From Gracilaria gracilis (lineage: Eukaryota; Rhodophyta; Florideophyceae; Gracilariales; Gracilariaceae), in assembly GCA_030374805.1 (NCBI GenBank), contig JARGSG010000043.1, positions 124,001 to 188,000 on the forward strand: a DNA stretch of 64,000 bases. The letters are read 5' to 3'. The notes beneath the pieces were generated by a model, which did not search any database, was not told the origin of the DNA, and was given only the letters and a program-made list of their open reading frames with translations. Positions within the stretch are counted from its first letter, which is position 1, and each line of letters begins with the position of its first letter. Position numbers and translations under genes: made by a program. Shown piece after piece: positions 39,875 to 48,632 of the stretch.

Positions 39875-41356
39875 TTAGGTTCCCACTGTTTTTATTTTCT
39901 CTTTGGCAGAGACCAGAAGTTTCGCAAGATCCTGTACTCTCCCTTTCAATAACGGCGGATGGAAGTTTCTTAACTTGCCATACTCAAAGTGTTGTAGGGT
40001 ATAAGCAAGAAACTCCGGCCATCGTATACACGAGCTCAACCATTGTAGTTCAGATATTGATGCATACTCTTCAAACAATTTGAAGTATGGGTGGAGTATC
40101 TCGGAATTAAGGTCCACCTTGGAATCCACAAAGCCGCTCGGCGGTATAATATCATTAACCGGAAAGTCTAGCTTCGCCATGCCCCAGTCGAACACAATAT
40201 ACGTACCGTTTCTATCCTTGGCCATGTTATGAATATCTAGATCCCCATGCACCAACGAAATAGGATATCGCTTATTCTCATACATGGACCGCAGTAGCTT
40301 AAATAGCGCTTCACTATGCTCGTTCACATCAGCCATCCCATCTTGTGCACCACATTCGAAGCTTTCATAGGTTCCCAAGATTCTTCTTACTTCTTCGTCC
40401 TTAAGCATTTCCTTGGTTCGACAAATCAGAGACTCACAAGACACTTGTGGAATCCCTGCTTCTTTCAGTTCTTCAATATGAGTCATTGATTCCAACTGCA
40501 ACCGTCCCAGCGCATGCACAAACTTTTCAAATTCTTCCACTGAGAGTTCCTCTTCCAATGGAGTTCCATAGTCGTACATCAGCATCCATTCCTTTTCCTC
40601 GTTCACTGCAATCGGTTTTCGTACGAGGTGCGGCGCAAAACTGGCAACCAACGCTGTTGCTTTCACCTCCCTACGAGTGCTGGCCTTCAGGTACACTGTT
40701 CCTTTGTTTGTGCTAGCCCTTAACAGGGCAGCTCTTGGAGTGATTTGGAATTGTTCAAACTTACCATTCACTATGTACCCATGTTTTTCTAATGTTATCG
40801 TAGCTTCGACTTCAGTCTCATTGTGCCACTTTGGCATTTCCCAAGGACGAAGCCCTTCCTCCGAAAACACTTTACCGTCTCCTCTCAAAATAGTTTTTAT
40901 TGCCGAAGACTCGGCAGGAGTGAACTCCCAAGGGCTGATTTGGGGGTCAAGGCAAAGAGAGGCGTTCATATCGTCAGCTACTTTTTCGATCGACATCCAT
41001 TCGTATTCCTTAGATGCTGGAGGCACAGGTTCGTCCTTCTGTGGGTCTATGGGAGATATGCAGTGAAGCATTGCGTGAGGAGGCCACGGTTTGTCTTTAT
41101 GGAGACATTCATTGGTTGTAGAATAGAGGAAAAGAAACTCATACTTTGTGCCGCACATCTTCTCGAAACGACGGCTGAAGCATGCGCACATATTTTGCGC
41201 TCTCATCGGTGCTTCTCCACACTCAATCGTTGGAAAAGATAGTTTGTTCCCTCGGCGATGTACGATGACCATGTAGTTTAGCTCGTCCACAATAAGAGCC
41301 AGGTATGGGCTCTTTGGGCAAGGGGGGCAACTACGAGTAGAGCTCGTAGTCGTCAT
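39875..41356 (-). CDS. Aminoglycoside-phosphotransferase-like kinase with Nudix-like N-terminal domain
   Basis: 493 residues from the ATG at 41356 (the frame opens upstream only at GTG). The C-terminal half is an APH/choline-kinase-fold kinase: ATP-site strand text WMLMYDYGTPLEEEL, catalytic loop SLVHGDLDIHNMAKDRNG (Brenner motif HGD-x4-N) and metal site YIVFDWGMAKLD. Residues 15-150 (YLALIVDELNYMVIVHRRGN; KYEFLFLYST; EYEWMSIEKVADDM) have the strand order of a Nudix fold but no Nudix box, so it is probably not a hydrolase. Small molecules such as alcohols, amines or sugars are the usual substrates; antibiotic resistance is not implied. A second APH-family gene lies 603 bp upstream on the same strand. 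Confidence 0.72.
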   Translation of the reverse strand: MTTTSSTRSCPPCPKSPYLALIVDELNYMVIVHRRGNKLSFPTIECGEAPMRAQNMCACFSRRFEKMCGTKYEFLFLYSTTNECLHKDKPWPPHAMLHCISPIDPQKDEPVPPASKEYEWMSIEKVADDMNASLCLDPQISPWEFTPAESSAIKTILRGDGKVFSEEGLRPWEMPKWHNETEVEATITLEKHGYIVNGKFEQFQITPRAALLRASTNKGTVYLKASTRREVKATALVASFAPHLVRKPIAVNEEKEWMLMYDYGTPLEEELSVEEFEKFVHALGRLQLESMTHIEELKEAGIPQVSCESLICRTKEMLKDEEVRRILGTYESFECGAQDGMADVNEHSEALFKLLRSMYENKRYPISLVHGDLDIHNMAKDRNGTYIVFDWGMAKLDFPVNDIIPPSGFVDSKVDLNSEILHPYFKLFEEYASISELQWLSSCIRWPEFLAYTLQHFEYGKLRNFHPPLLKGRVQDLAKLLVSAKEKIKTVGT

Positions 41357-41959
41357 GCTAACCACGTAACAAAACTAGTAGAAAGTACGGTTTTGGAACT
41401 TGAATGATACCCAGGAGAAGCATGAAAACGTTGCTTCGTAACGACAGTTGCAGGGATCTGGATGCCCTGAACAAGTGGCGAGGAGCAGGAACCTGAATAG
41501 CGGAGGTTAGGGAACGAAGGAATGAGCGCAACGAACTCAAATGCTTGTCATGGGGCTGTCACCTTCGACAGTGAGTTCCATCGTGGAAGACTTATCAAAC
41601 CTACACTGATACGATACACGTATCTAACCTAGATCGACCTTGTCATTTTTTTTGAGTCAAACGTTGTGAATCACCACGGACTGTGAACCACCACGGACGT
41701 TTTTGTATGTCAGAAGCTCCCAGCGAGCTAATGCAACGCATTTATGCTCTTGGCTTTACTACCGCCCACTATACATATTTCTCTTGCAACGAAGTCTTAA
41801 TTGCCATTGCACCTCCACTCCAATCACACAAATGTGCTCAACGATTGGGGACGTGACATTCGTGTTCTCGTCAGTGTCAACTTGATTTAAGCTTAAACGA
41901 CGAAGTTCCAAACAGAGAGCCCTTCTCTTCTATGCTCAACATCTTGATTTCGTAGGCAA
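41357..41959. other. Spacer between the two kinase genes
   Basis: 603 bp, no gene. A direct repeat TGAATCACCACGGA/TGAACCACCACGGA lies near 41669-41698. It should contain the promoter of the downstream kinase and the 3' end of the upstream one. Confidence 0.4.
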
Positions 41960-43261
41960 TCACCCATTTCCCATGAGGCGGTCTCTTAGTCGCGACTCCT
42001 GCCCTGATTTAGAAAAATCACGCAGCCAGCGATCGATAATTTTGAGGGAAAGCTCATCGTTGCAGAGACTTACGGCCAGTTCAAAATCGGCTTTTCTCTG
42101 ATTCGAAGCGTTTGAAAACACCTCAATCCACTCGGGTTCAATATTCTGCATTTCATTCAAGAAAACTTCTCGAAGCACCGTTTGCTCGTATTCAAGCTTG
42201 TGTTCCCAAAAAAGTTCACATGCTCCATTTTCATCATGAGCATAGTTACTCTCCACTGGGCTCTCTGTACGCTCCCTCCCTTCGAGGAGATGTGGAAGTT
42301 GGCACACCTTCCATAATGGAAGCGCAGAGACACACTCCCAGTCGATTACTGCTGAAAGATTGCCGTTTTCATCCACCATGATATTCTGCAATGACAAATC
42401 ATCATGTAGCAGCGCGGTTGTTTCTGCTCTTCCTCCAGGGCTGGAGGGGAAAATCGATGCCATAAGCGAAGACAACCTTTGTACGAGTCGAGCAGTTTCT
42501 TCTGCGACTTCGACATCGTCTTCATCGTCTGAGGTTCTAAGAATGCGCTCACAGTCGTTCTGATGCAAACGAAGGTTTGCTGACAGCCATTCTTGGCTGG
42601 ATTTGAACGGGCCTCTTTGTACATCCTGCATTACTCGATCAGCGAGGAAAAACTGAATGGAAACGATCCTATCAACGACAAACTCTTTTGAGACGTTGGT
42701 CAGCGACGCGTCCGCAGATTGGACTGTTTCATCTATGTGCTCTCTTGGATAAAGGTTACCCAAATGATCCAACTTGTTGCGAAAGAGCTGCGCGGCAAAA
42801 TGTGCCAGGCGTCTGACCAAGGCCTTCTTTGCTGCCAGGGACATAAATTTCCACTTTTGCGTTAGGTTCTCGCCCTGTACAGCTTCCATGAGAATCCATT
42901 CGAATCCGAGCTCGTTGTCATTTGAAGCATCACAAGCAAACACTTTTGGAACAGGAATGTCAGTGTTTTTGCGAACGAAATCGAGGGTGGCCACCTCGCT
43001 CAGTGTCTTGTAATGAGGATCCACTGGAAGTGACACGCGCATTATAAAGTCACCTTTTTTGCATTGGATCAAATATACCCTGTTGAATGCTCCTTGGAAA
43101 CGAAACTCAACGGTGCAGTGTTCTTGATTAAGCGCTTTGCATGCTATGTCCTCAACAACACTCATCTTTGGTTCTTTTGTCCAATATGGTATAGAACCAG
43201 AGAAACTATGTCTCCATTCGAGACCCGGTTGCGGAAACACAATCGGTTCAGGCTCTGTCAT
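41960..43261 (-). CDS. Aminoglycoside-phosphotransferase-like kinase (fungal-type APH family)
   Basis: 433 residues from MTEPEP at 43261; the frame opens nine codons earlier at TTG. Kinase signs: N-lobe FRFQGAFNRVYLIQCKKGDF, hinge GFEWILMEAVQGENL, catalytic loop TALLHDDLSLQNIMVDENGN (H-D-x4-N with D-D in place of G-D), and metal site SAVIDWECVSALPLW. This text closely follows the large APH phosphotransferase family of fungi, whose substrates are mostly unknown. It is unlike the neighbouring kinase outside the core motifs, so the pair is either an old duplication or coincidental. Its promoter and first codons are partly copied at 46213-46375. Confidence 0.78.
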   Translation of the reverse strand: MTEPEPIVFPQPGLEWRHSFSGSIPYWTKEPKMSVVEDIACKALNQEHCTVEFRFQGAFNRVYLIQCKKGDFIMRVSLPVDPHYKTLSEVATLDFVRKNTDIPVPKVFACDASNDNELGFEWILMEAVQGENLTQKWKFMSLAAKKALVRRLAHFAAQLFRNKLDHLGNLYPREHIDETVQSADASLTNVSKEFVVDRIVSIQFFLADRVMQDVQRGPFKSSQEWLSANLRLHQNDCERILRTSDDEDDVEVAEETARLVQRLSSLMASIFPSSPGGRAETTALLHDDLSLQNIMVDENGNLSAVIDWECVSALPLWKVCQLPHLLEGRERTESPVESNYAHDENGACELFWEHKLEYEQTVLREVFLNEMQNIEPEWIEVFSNASNQRKADFELAVSLCNDELSLKIIDRWLRDFSKSGQESRLRDRLMGNG

Positions 43262-43400
43262 TCTGGAGCAAAGCCTGACGAAGATCAAACAACGAAATTT
43301 GGGTGACGAATAGTCGAAGGCCTAGGCAGAAGGTGGCCCAATAATCTGCGAGCTTTGCGGAGGGCCGGAACAACTCTGAATGTTGTAGGCGAATGCTGAT
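43245..43400 (+). repeat. Source segment: 5' end and promoter of the APH-type kinase, repeated at 46.2 kb
   Basis: Shares GGAGCAAAGCCTGACGAAGA, TCAAACAACGAAATTTGGGT and TGTTGTAGGCGAATGCTGAT with 46213-46375 at high but imperfect identity. Includes codons 1-5 of the kinase gene and about 140 bp upstream. Confidence 0.75.
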
Positions 43401-44501
43401 GGTGTTAAAGAGGGTTTGTTAGGAGAAGTCGCATGCGATTTCGACTGCACATCAGCATGGGTGAACAGTGAACGATTGCAAAAAATTAGAACCCATTCAA
43501 ATGAGAGCGATGTGCCATATCTTCTAACACTGTTAGATAATTCGAAAGCATGTTACGGGGGCGCAAGCGATTCAACTTCAAACTAGTCTTGAGAGCAACC
43601 CCTTAAACCTTACTATTGTAGTGTTGGCTTTTCTAGTGAGAAAGCGTTTCTTTGAACAGAAACGTTCTGCACCAAGTTATGATCAAGCTAGTGCACTCAT
43701 AAACGAGAAAGAGAGAGAGAGAAACCTTACTATTTTGACCAGAAATAGATACAGAGTACCGTTGTACCAACGGTACTCGTCGGCATATAGAAGATCAAGT
43801 TGGCACCTTCAACGAAAAAACTACTCGTGTATCCCGTAACAAACAACACTGCTGAAGAAGCGAGTATTCATTTTTGTCAAACGCGACTTTGACCGCTCAC
43901 CTCACCAACTGAATTGATTCACATTGTGACACTACTGAGCTACCAAGGGTACAAAAGCGTCTGGCCGGACAGCTGATGAGCTTCGACAACGATTCTTGTA
44001 GTGAGCTCCCCCGCACATGAGGGCACAAAAGCATGTTCAGTGCACACAAGTTTGTCTCCAACCTAGTCGTTAGGGCAACCTTTCAACCCTTACTTTTGTA
44101 TCCAGTTATAGATGCGGAGGACTTGTCGTGAAGGTCAAGTTGCCACCTTCAACGTGGGCCGGACAAAGCCGTGAAAGGCTTGCTAATCACTGTTTAGTCC
44201 AATGCTTGACTCACAACCAGCATAAGTAAAGTTTCTACGATAAACAGTCATCTTTACTTTCTTTTCTTTCGTCTTCGATCCTGCGGTGCGCCACAGTACA
44301 ATTCTAATCAGCCTCATAGAGGGTAACGCTACCTAAGACTTCTCAACCGGCTAGAAGTGCTGATATCCAACATCTGCCCTTCTGTAATCCAATATCTGGA
44401 TGTGCAAATATCGGATATCATACCCGTCAATCTCTACAGCAAATACTCATCATTGATCACATTGATCTGGGTGGGTCTAGCGTTCTCACGACGATGCTTA
44501 G
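43262..44501. other. Intergenic region with short local duplications
   Basis: No gene. 43570-43620 and 44050-44100 resemble each other (CAACCCCTTAAACCTTACTA versus CAACCTTTCAACCCTTACTT), as do 43786-43810 and 44130-44154 (AAGTTGGCACCTTCAACG versus AAGTTGCCACCTTCAACG). Contains motif copy 3 inside a 25-bp palindrome (43754-43778). The downstream end carries unassigned AT-rich sequence. Confidence 0.45.
43765..43775 (-). repeat. TACCGTTGGTA motif, copy 3
   Basis: Plus strand TACCAACGGTA within GAGTACCGTTGTACCAACGG + TACTC, an almost perfect 25-bp palindrome. Confidence 0.88.
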
Positions 44502-44870
44502 TTGTCCCGCGTTTGTTTTAGGATTCTACATGAAGGTGGAAAAAATGTGCAGTCGACAACTTTGCACGCTGAAATGACAAGCCAGTTTCACGTGCCAGCG
44601 CTGCATCCCGTCAGTTCGTACCTCAACGGAAAGGTCACTCGTTGCAAATGTGGGACAGCAGCAAAGAAAGATGCGGAACACGTCCTCTTTCGGTGCGCGC
44701 CAACCAACGCAGCCCGGCGAGCTGTCCTACCGACAATTAGAGAGAGAAAAGACAAGTCGCTGACAGAAATGATGAAGCAATGGCCATTACGATTTCTAGC
44801 CTTCTTTAAGAGAGAGAACTATCTTTAGATAATCTTTAGATAGAACTACTGTTGTCTTGGTATCAGGGAG
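44502..44870 (+). mobile_element. LINE fragment: C-terminal CCHC region and 3' tail
   Basis: A frame of about 108 codons without a credible ATG at its left end. It has YLNGKVTRCKCGTAAKKDAE followed by HVLFRCAPTNAARRAVLP, a CxC-Hx4-C pattern of the kind found at the C-terminus of non-LTR retrotransposon polyproteins. The tail after the stop (AAGAGAGAGAACTATCTTTA and a tandem ATCTTTAGATA) resembles 27433-27482. The reverse transcriptase portion is missing, so this is a 5'-truncated copy. Confidence 0.55.
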
Positions 44871-45001
44871 AGCTGACCATAATAAAGAAGAAAAGACAAG
44901 CCAGTTATCACCACATTCTCTCGGGAGATATATTACACTCTGGCTAATATCACGGCGTGATCCCTCGCTTCTCTCGGGACGTGATATACTGCCCTCGGTA
45001 G

Positions 45002-45009
45002 TATATAAG
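45002..45009 (+). promoter_or_regulatory. TATA-like box of the 45-kb orphan gene
   Basis: TATATAAG about 125 bp before the ATG. Just upstream, TCTCTCGGGAGATATATTAC and TCTCTCGGGACGTGATATAC form a diverged direct repeat (44932-44992). Confidence 0.5.
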
Positions 45010-45133
45010 CCCTCGTTCGATCCCGGGTGAAAACGTATATATCAAACCCTGTTCGCTTCGGAAGCTTTTTGATCGACTGGACAATTGAGGTCTTTGGTAT
45101 CTTATAAGACGTTCATCTGGTGCTGAAGATACG

Positions 45134-45508
45134 ATGGGTAGAGCAAAGAAGGCGTTTGGAGTGTTCGTAGACAGTATCCCGGATGAGAAGTTGAGTCCTC
45201 TTGGAGAGCAAGCCGGTACAATTTATTCCAACCAAGACTTTCGTGTGGACATGCAAGGCGTAAGTTTCTGGTTCATCTTTCATCTTTCATTGCCAGAGCC
45301 ACAATGACTGACAGAAGTATTGTTCTATTAGATGACAAGCAACCCTAGCAGGTTTAACCTCCAAGTGCAGGTGAATAACCAAACGAAAATCTCGACTCTG
45401 AAGAATCTTCGTAGGTCATATACCGTTTCCGCAGTACTTGTTCCGAATCCACAAACGATGACGGCTGCCGATATTAAGAGGGCGCTGAAAGAAAACTGCC
45501 CGTTGTAG
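45134..45508 (+). CDS. Two-exon orphan protein of about 100 residues
   Basis: Reconstructed by splicing: exon 1 45134-45259 (42 codons), intron 45260-45331 (72 bp, GTAAGT to CTATTAG), exon 2 45332-45508 (58 codons plus stop). The joined protein starts MGRAKKAFGVFVDSIPDEKL, crosses the junction at DFRVDMQG/MTSNPSRFN, and ends IKRALKENCPL. No family recognised. Sensible composition, a good TATA box, a good donor and a codon-boundary intron support it. It sits between a LINE fragment and a dispersed repeat. The protein is basic, without signal peptide or membrane helix. Confidence 0.55.
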
Positions 45509-45750
45509 GAGTTCATGTCACAGCCAAGAAGGGTTCCAAACGTCGGTCAGCCGATCGACTGCCACACAGCCGCCGCTATTTCTTCCCTGTGGATCGTGCG
45601 GATTAATGAGAGAACCGTAGATCTAAGATACTCGAGGGAATGCCGGCGGTGTTCTACGTTGCATTTAATCATTATCGTGATGTTAGTGGCTCGAGTTGCG
45701 GTCGCCTCTGTCGGCCGGAGTTCTTAAAATTGTTTGTTCAACTCTTTTTC

Positions 45751-46115
45751 TCTCTCCTTTATGAAACGCGTACGTCATTTCCTCGTACACGGGGGTATGC
45801 CAAGGACCCTACCAATCTATAACACTGTCCTCTTTACCGTAGCCACAAACCACAAATCAGTGGCCGTGCTGCACTCACGTGGCTACATAAATGGTACAAA
45901 GAAACTATTAGGTCTCGTAGGTGTTTTCAACCGCGGCAGCGTTTCGTTTGCGACGATGTTTGCCTTCTTCTTCACTGGACCTTTTCGTTCAATCTCTAGA
46001 GCTCGTCGCGTAAGGGGCACAACACGACAAGGCGCTTCGCATGTACTGTGCCACGTTGGCGGCCAAAGAAACCATTAACGACCTCCTTTCTACCCAGCCC
46101 TCAGATTATCGGCGA
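45751..46115 (+). repeat. Dispersed noncoding repeat, copy C
   Basis: Aligns with copy B in the same orientation over about 360 bp. Landmarks: TCTCTCCTTTATGAAACGCG, ACACGGGGGTATGCCAAGGA, TGGTACAAAGAAACTATTAG, AGCGTTTCGTTTGCGACGAT, ACGACAAGGCGCTTCGCATG and ATTATCGGCGAGATCAGGCA. Different substitutions in B and C show independent decay. Confidence 0.8.
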
Positions 46116-46212
46116 GATCAGGCAACTCAGTGTTCGCGCTTCTCGCTGAAAGCCCCTTTTAGGGTAGTTCGGTGTATGTGTGCGGTCCTAACCGACCTAA
46201 TTACGGACAAGC

Positions 46213-46375
46213 TCAGGTTCTGTTATTCCGGAGCAAAGCCTGACGAAGATCAAACAGCGAGATTTGGGTGACGGGTAGCCGGAAACCTTGGCAGAAGACG
46301 CTCTAGTAACTTGTTAACGTTGGAAACGGCCGGGACCAAGCTGAATATTGTAGGCGGGTATTGATGACGATTACG
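46213..46375 (+). repeat. Copy of the APH-type kinase 5' end and promoter
   Basis: GGAGCAAAGCCTGACGAAGA, TCAAACAGCGAGATTTGGGT and TATTGTAGGCGGGTATTGAT align with 43245-43400. No kinase sequence beyond the first few codons is present, so it cannot encode the protein. Confidence 0.75.
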
Positions 46376-46388
46376 GCGATACCCCTGG

Positions 46389-46399
46389 TACCGTTGGTA
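46389..46399 (+). repeat. TACCGTTGGTA motif, copy 4
   Basis: Within CTGGTACCGTTGGTACCTTC + GTAAC, the fullest version of the composite motif. Confidence 0.88.
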
Positions 46400-46723
46400 C
46401 CTTCGTAACATATGCTCTGATGTTAGTGCGGAAATACGAAATGTAACAAGCCGAAAAGCGCATGTCCGCAACAACCCAGAGCCGAGTTCATTTCACACGA
46501 TGTGTTTGTTACGGCGAGGACTTGACGAGAGCCGGGCACTAATACCCTTGTAGGTTGAACGAACAAAAGTGACTTTATTTATCGTATTCTCTAGAGGTCG
46601 ACGCTACGCTAAAAGCGTCGCGTTGGCCGCAGATGCGAGACGGCGGCGAACTCTTAAAAACACGAGCCACGCTGGATGCTCTGAGTTGTTGCTAGACGCC
46701 TCGCCTCATCATTCAAATCCAAA

Positions 46724-47545
46724 ATGCCGCCCGGACGTCGGCCCGGTGTAGGCGCAATCCGCGAGAACGTGAGAAGGCGGGAAGAATTAGCAAAGCGAGG
46801 GGCAATGATATCTGCTGAAACCGCACAACACATGAAGCAACAGTTGCAGACATTCAGAACGAATCTGGAACAGTTTGCGATTAGTCATAAGAAAGAAATC
46901 CAGAGCGACGCTGCTTTTCGAGCAAAGTTTCATGCGATGTGTGCGTCCATAGGAGTTGATCCTTTAACGTCTCGAAAAGGAGTATGGTCAGACCTTTTGA
47001 ATGTGGGTGACTATTACTATGAGCTTGGTGTGCGAATAATTGAAGTTTGTGTGGCTACGAGGCCAACGAATGGAGGGATCATTACGTTGAATGAACTTGT
47101 GACAGCTCTACGCACAAGAAGAATGACATACACGGAGAACGTTTCAAGGTATGTGTGTTGAACACATATTGCGACTGCAAAACACTCGTCGCCTAACCTC
47201 ATTCTTATATATGTCTTGTTTTGCAGTGACGACGTAGAGAGGGCCCTAATGAAACTGGACGTTCTCGGGGGAGGCTTCAAAATTATGATGGTAGGTCACC
47301 GAAAAGTGGTTCAGTCAGTACCCGTTGAGCTCAGCGTAGACCACACACGGGCATTGGGAGCTTGCGAGGAAACTGGATATATAACTGCTTCTGCTCTTCA
47401 AAACAAGCTCAACTGGGACGATCAAAGAATAAGGAATACACTTCGTTTTCTACTCGAGCATGAAATCGCATGGCTTGACCTTCAAACGGCAGAGCCTTCG
47501 TATTGGATACTTGGTCTTATGTCCGGCTCATCTACATTTACGTAA
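46724..47545 (+). CDS. SNF8: ESCRT-II subunit SNF8/VPS22
   Basis: Two exons: 46724-47148 and 47227-47545; the 78-bp intron runs GTATGTGTG to TTTTGCAG. Splicing gives 247 residues, the normal length. ESCRT-II sorts ubiquitinated membrane proteins into multivesicular bodies. Conserved text: GRRPGVGAIRENVRRREELA, LQTFRTNLEQFAISHKKEIQ, FHAMCASIGVDPLTSRKGVW, LNVGDYYYELGVRIIEVCVA and NGGIITLNELVTAL before the junction. After it come DDVERALMKLDVLGGGF, QSVPVELSVDHTRAL and HEIAWLDLQ, the two winged-helix domains. The junction codon AG/T encodes Ser. The unspliced frame would end at residue 145, so splicing is required. Convergent with the DUF3007 gene. Confidence 0.95.
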
Positions 47546-47658
47546 TCATATGCTCAAGACGAGGGTTTGAAGCTCAGTGATCGTGGCTGTTCATGTTTAT
47601 CGGCTAACATATTTCGTACTTTGGTGGTTTGTTCACATGAGTATAATCGGTCTGGCCT

Positions 47659-48192
47659 CTATGCTTCATCACTTAGTTCTTCGCCGAGAGCTGCCAACTC
47701 CTCTTCTGTGAGCTCTTCGTACCGCTTCTTTATAACTTCATCCTCGTATTCCCGTAACTGCTGTGCATACGTCATTCCCTTACTGCCGACGCGGAATAAG
47801 TAGGTAGAAACCCAAGCCAGTAAGCTGAACACAGAGACAAAAGCAGTAGTCAACTGCCCTGCAAGCAGGTCAGGTACGCCAGCCACTTGAAGCCCAGTCT
47901 TAATCGCATAAACTAATGCAATAGCAGCAAACCCAAACTTGATAACATCTCCGTTCGTTTTCAATCTTATGCCAAACAAACTGGACGTTCCACGTCCATC
48001 ATTTCTGTCGGGTGCAGACTGATTTCGTTCTTCTGCCATGCGAATTGAGCTCCGGAGCGCGCGACGCGTACGATTGAAGTGGCATGCTGCCCCCTTAGCT
48101 GTGCCCGGTTTGAAGGGACGTATCAACGACGAACTTTTCGTAGAAGTTGATACACAAGTGAGAGCTGGAACGAAGGCGAAATGAAGGGGCAT
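47659..48192 (-). CDS. DUF3007 plastid membrane protein
   Basis: 177 residues. The first 50 are a Ser/Arg/Ala-rich transit peptide; MAEERNQS at residue 52 may mark the mature start region. Two membrane helices follow (FGFAAIALVYAIKTGLQVAG; LTTAFVSVFSLLAWVSTYLF). The family signature is FRVGSKGMTYAQQLREYEDE with KKRYEELTEEELAAL, as in cyanobacterial and plastid DUF3007 proteins of thylakoid membranes. The exact role is not established. Convergent with SNF8; divergent from the dehydroquinate synthase II gene. Confidence 0.88.
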   Translation of the reverse strand: MPLHFAFVPALTCVSTSTKSSSLIRPFKPGTAKGAACHFNRTRRALRSSIRMAEERNQSAPDRNDGRGTSSLFGIRLKTNGDVIKFGFAAIALVYAIKTGLQVAGVPDLLAGQLTTAFVSVFSLLAWVSTYLFRVGSKGMTYAQQLREYEDEVIKKRYEELTEEELAALGEELSDEA

Positions 48193-48632
48193 GGTGAATG
48201 ATGATTGCCTCTATGCTTGAAGCGAACGAGGCGAGAGGCAGCCGTGGCGGGTGAACGGTGAACGATCGGTGTCGATGTCCTGCAGATTGCTGGGCGTTTG
48301 CATCTCGAGGTATCATGGCGACTGGACAAGATTGCACAATATTTTTTTGCAGCCTTTGTCGTTGCACTGTACGACAGCAAGCCTTTACAGACTGCAAATC
48401 TACAGGCCGCAGGGATCCACAATCTCCCAAATACAAAGGTAGCGTTACCAACGGTAGACGAAGGTATCCTAAAGACTATCAATCGTCCTATTGGCACGAA
48501 ATGTTATCCTTCCTTATCCAGAACCCCGAACTACCAACACTCAAGAACACGGCTAATCCTCTTCACGAACCAATTTCCCAATCTCGCCCGATACCGCACC
48601 AATACCTTCAAACCCCCACCATTGAGAACACT
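48193..48632. promoter_or_regulatory. Divergent promoter between DUF3007 and dehydroquinate synthase II genes
   Basis: 440 bp. The plus-strand frame is open here upstream to 48258 with an ATG at 48315, so a longer N-terminus is formally possible. Contains motif copy 5 followed by GACGAAGGTATCC. Confidence 0.5.
48446..48456 (-). repeat. TACCGTTGGTA motif, copy 5
   Basis: Plus strand TACCAACGGTA in GGTAGCGTTACCAACGGTAG, about 180 bp before the dehydroquinate synthase II ATG. Confidence 0.85.

Larger units (their letters stand above)
45509..46723. other. Mosaic of repeats upstream of SNF8
   Basis: No gene. In order: dispersed repeat copy C, the APH-kinase 5'-end copy, motif copy 4, then 46489-46552 matching 37984-38040. 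The remaining 170 bp before SNF8 are unique. Confidence 0.6.

Noticed and set aside
45012-45045. GTTCGATCCCGGG resembling a tRNA T-arm
   Set aside because: The 5' side (CCCTC) does not pair with the 3' side to form a T-stem, and no D-arm or anticodon arm precedes it at the right spacing. It lies in the leader of the two-exon orphan gene.
48258-48632. 125-residue N-terminal extension of the dehydroquinate synthase II protein
   Set aside because: Cys-rich, unconserved text that covers a probable promoter with motif copy 5. An ATG at 48315 keeps it formally possible, but the later start gives a cleaner transit peptide.
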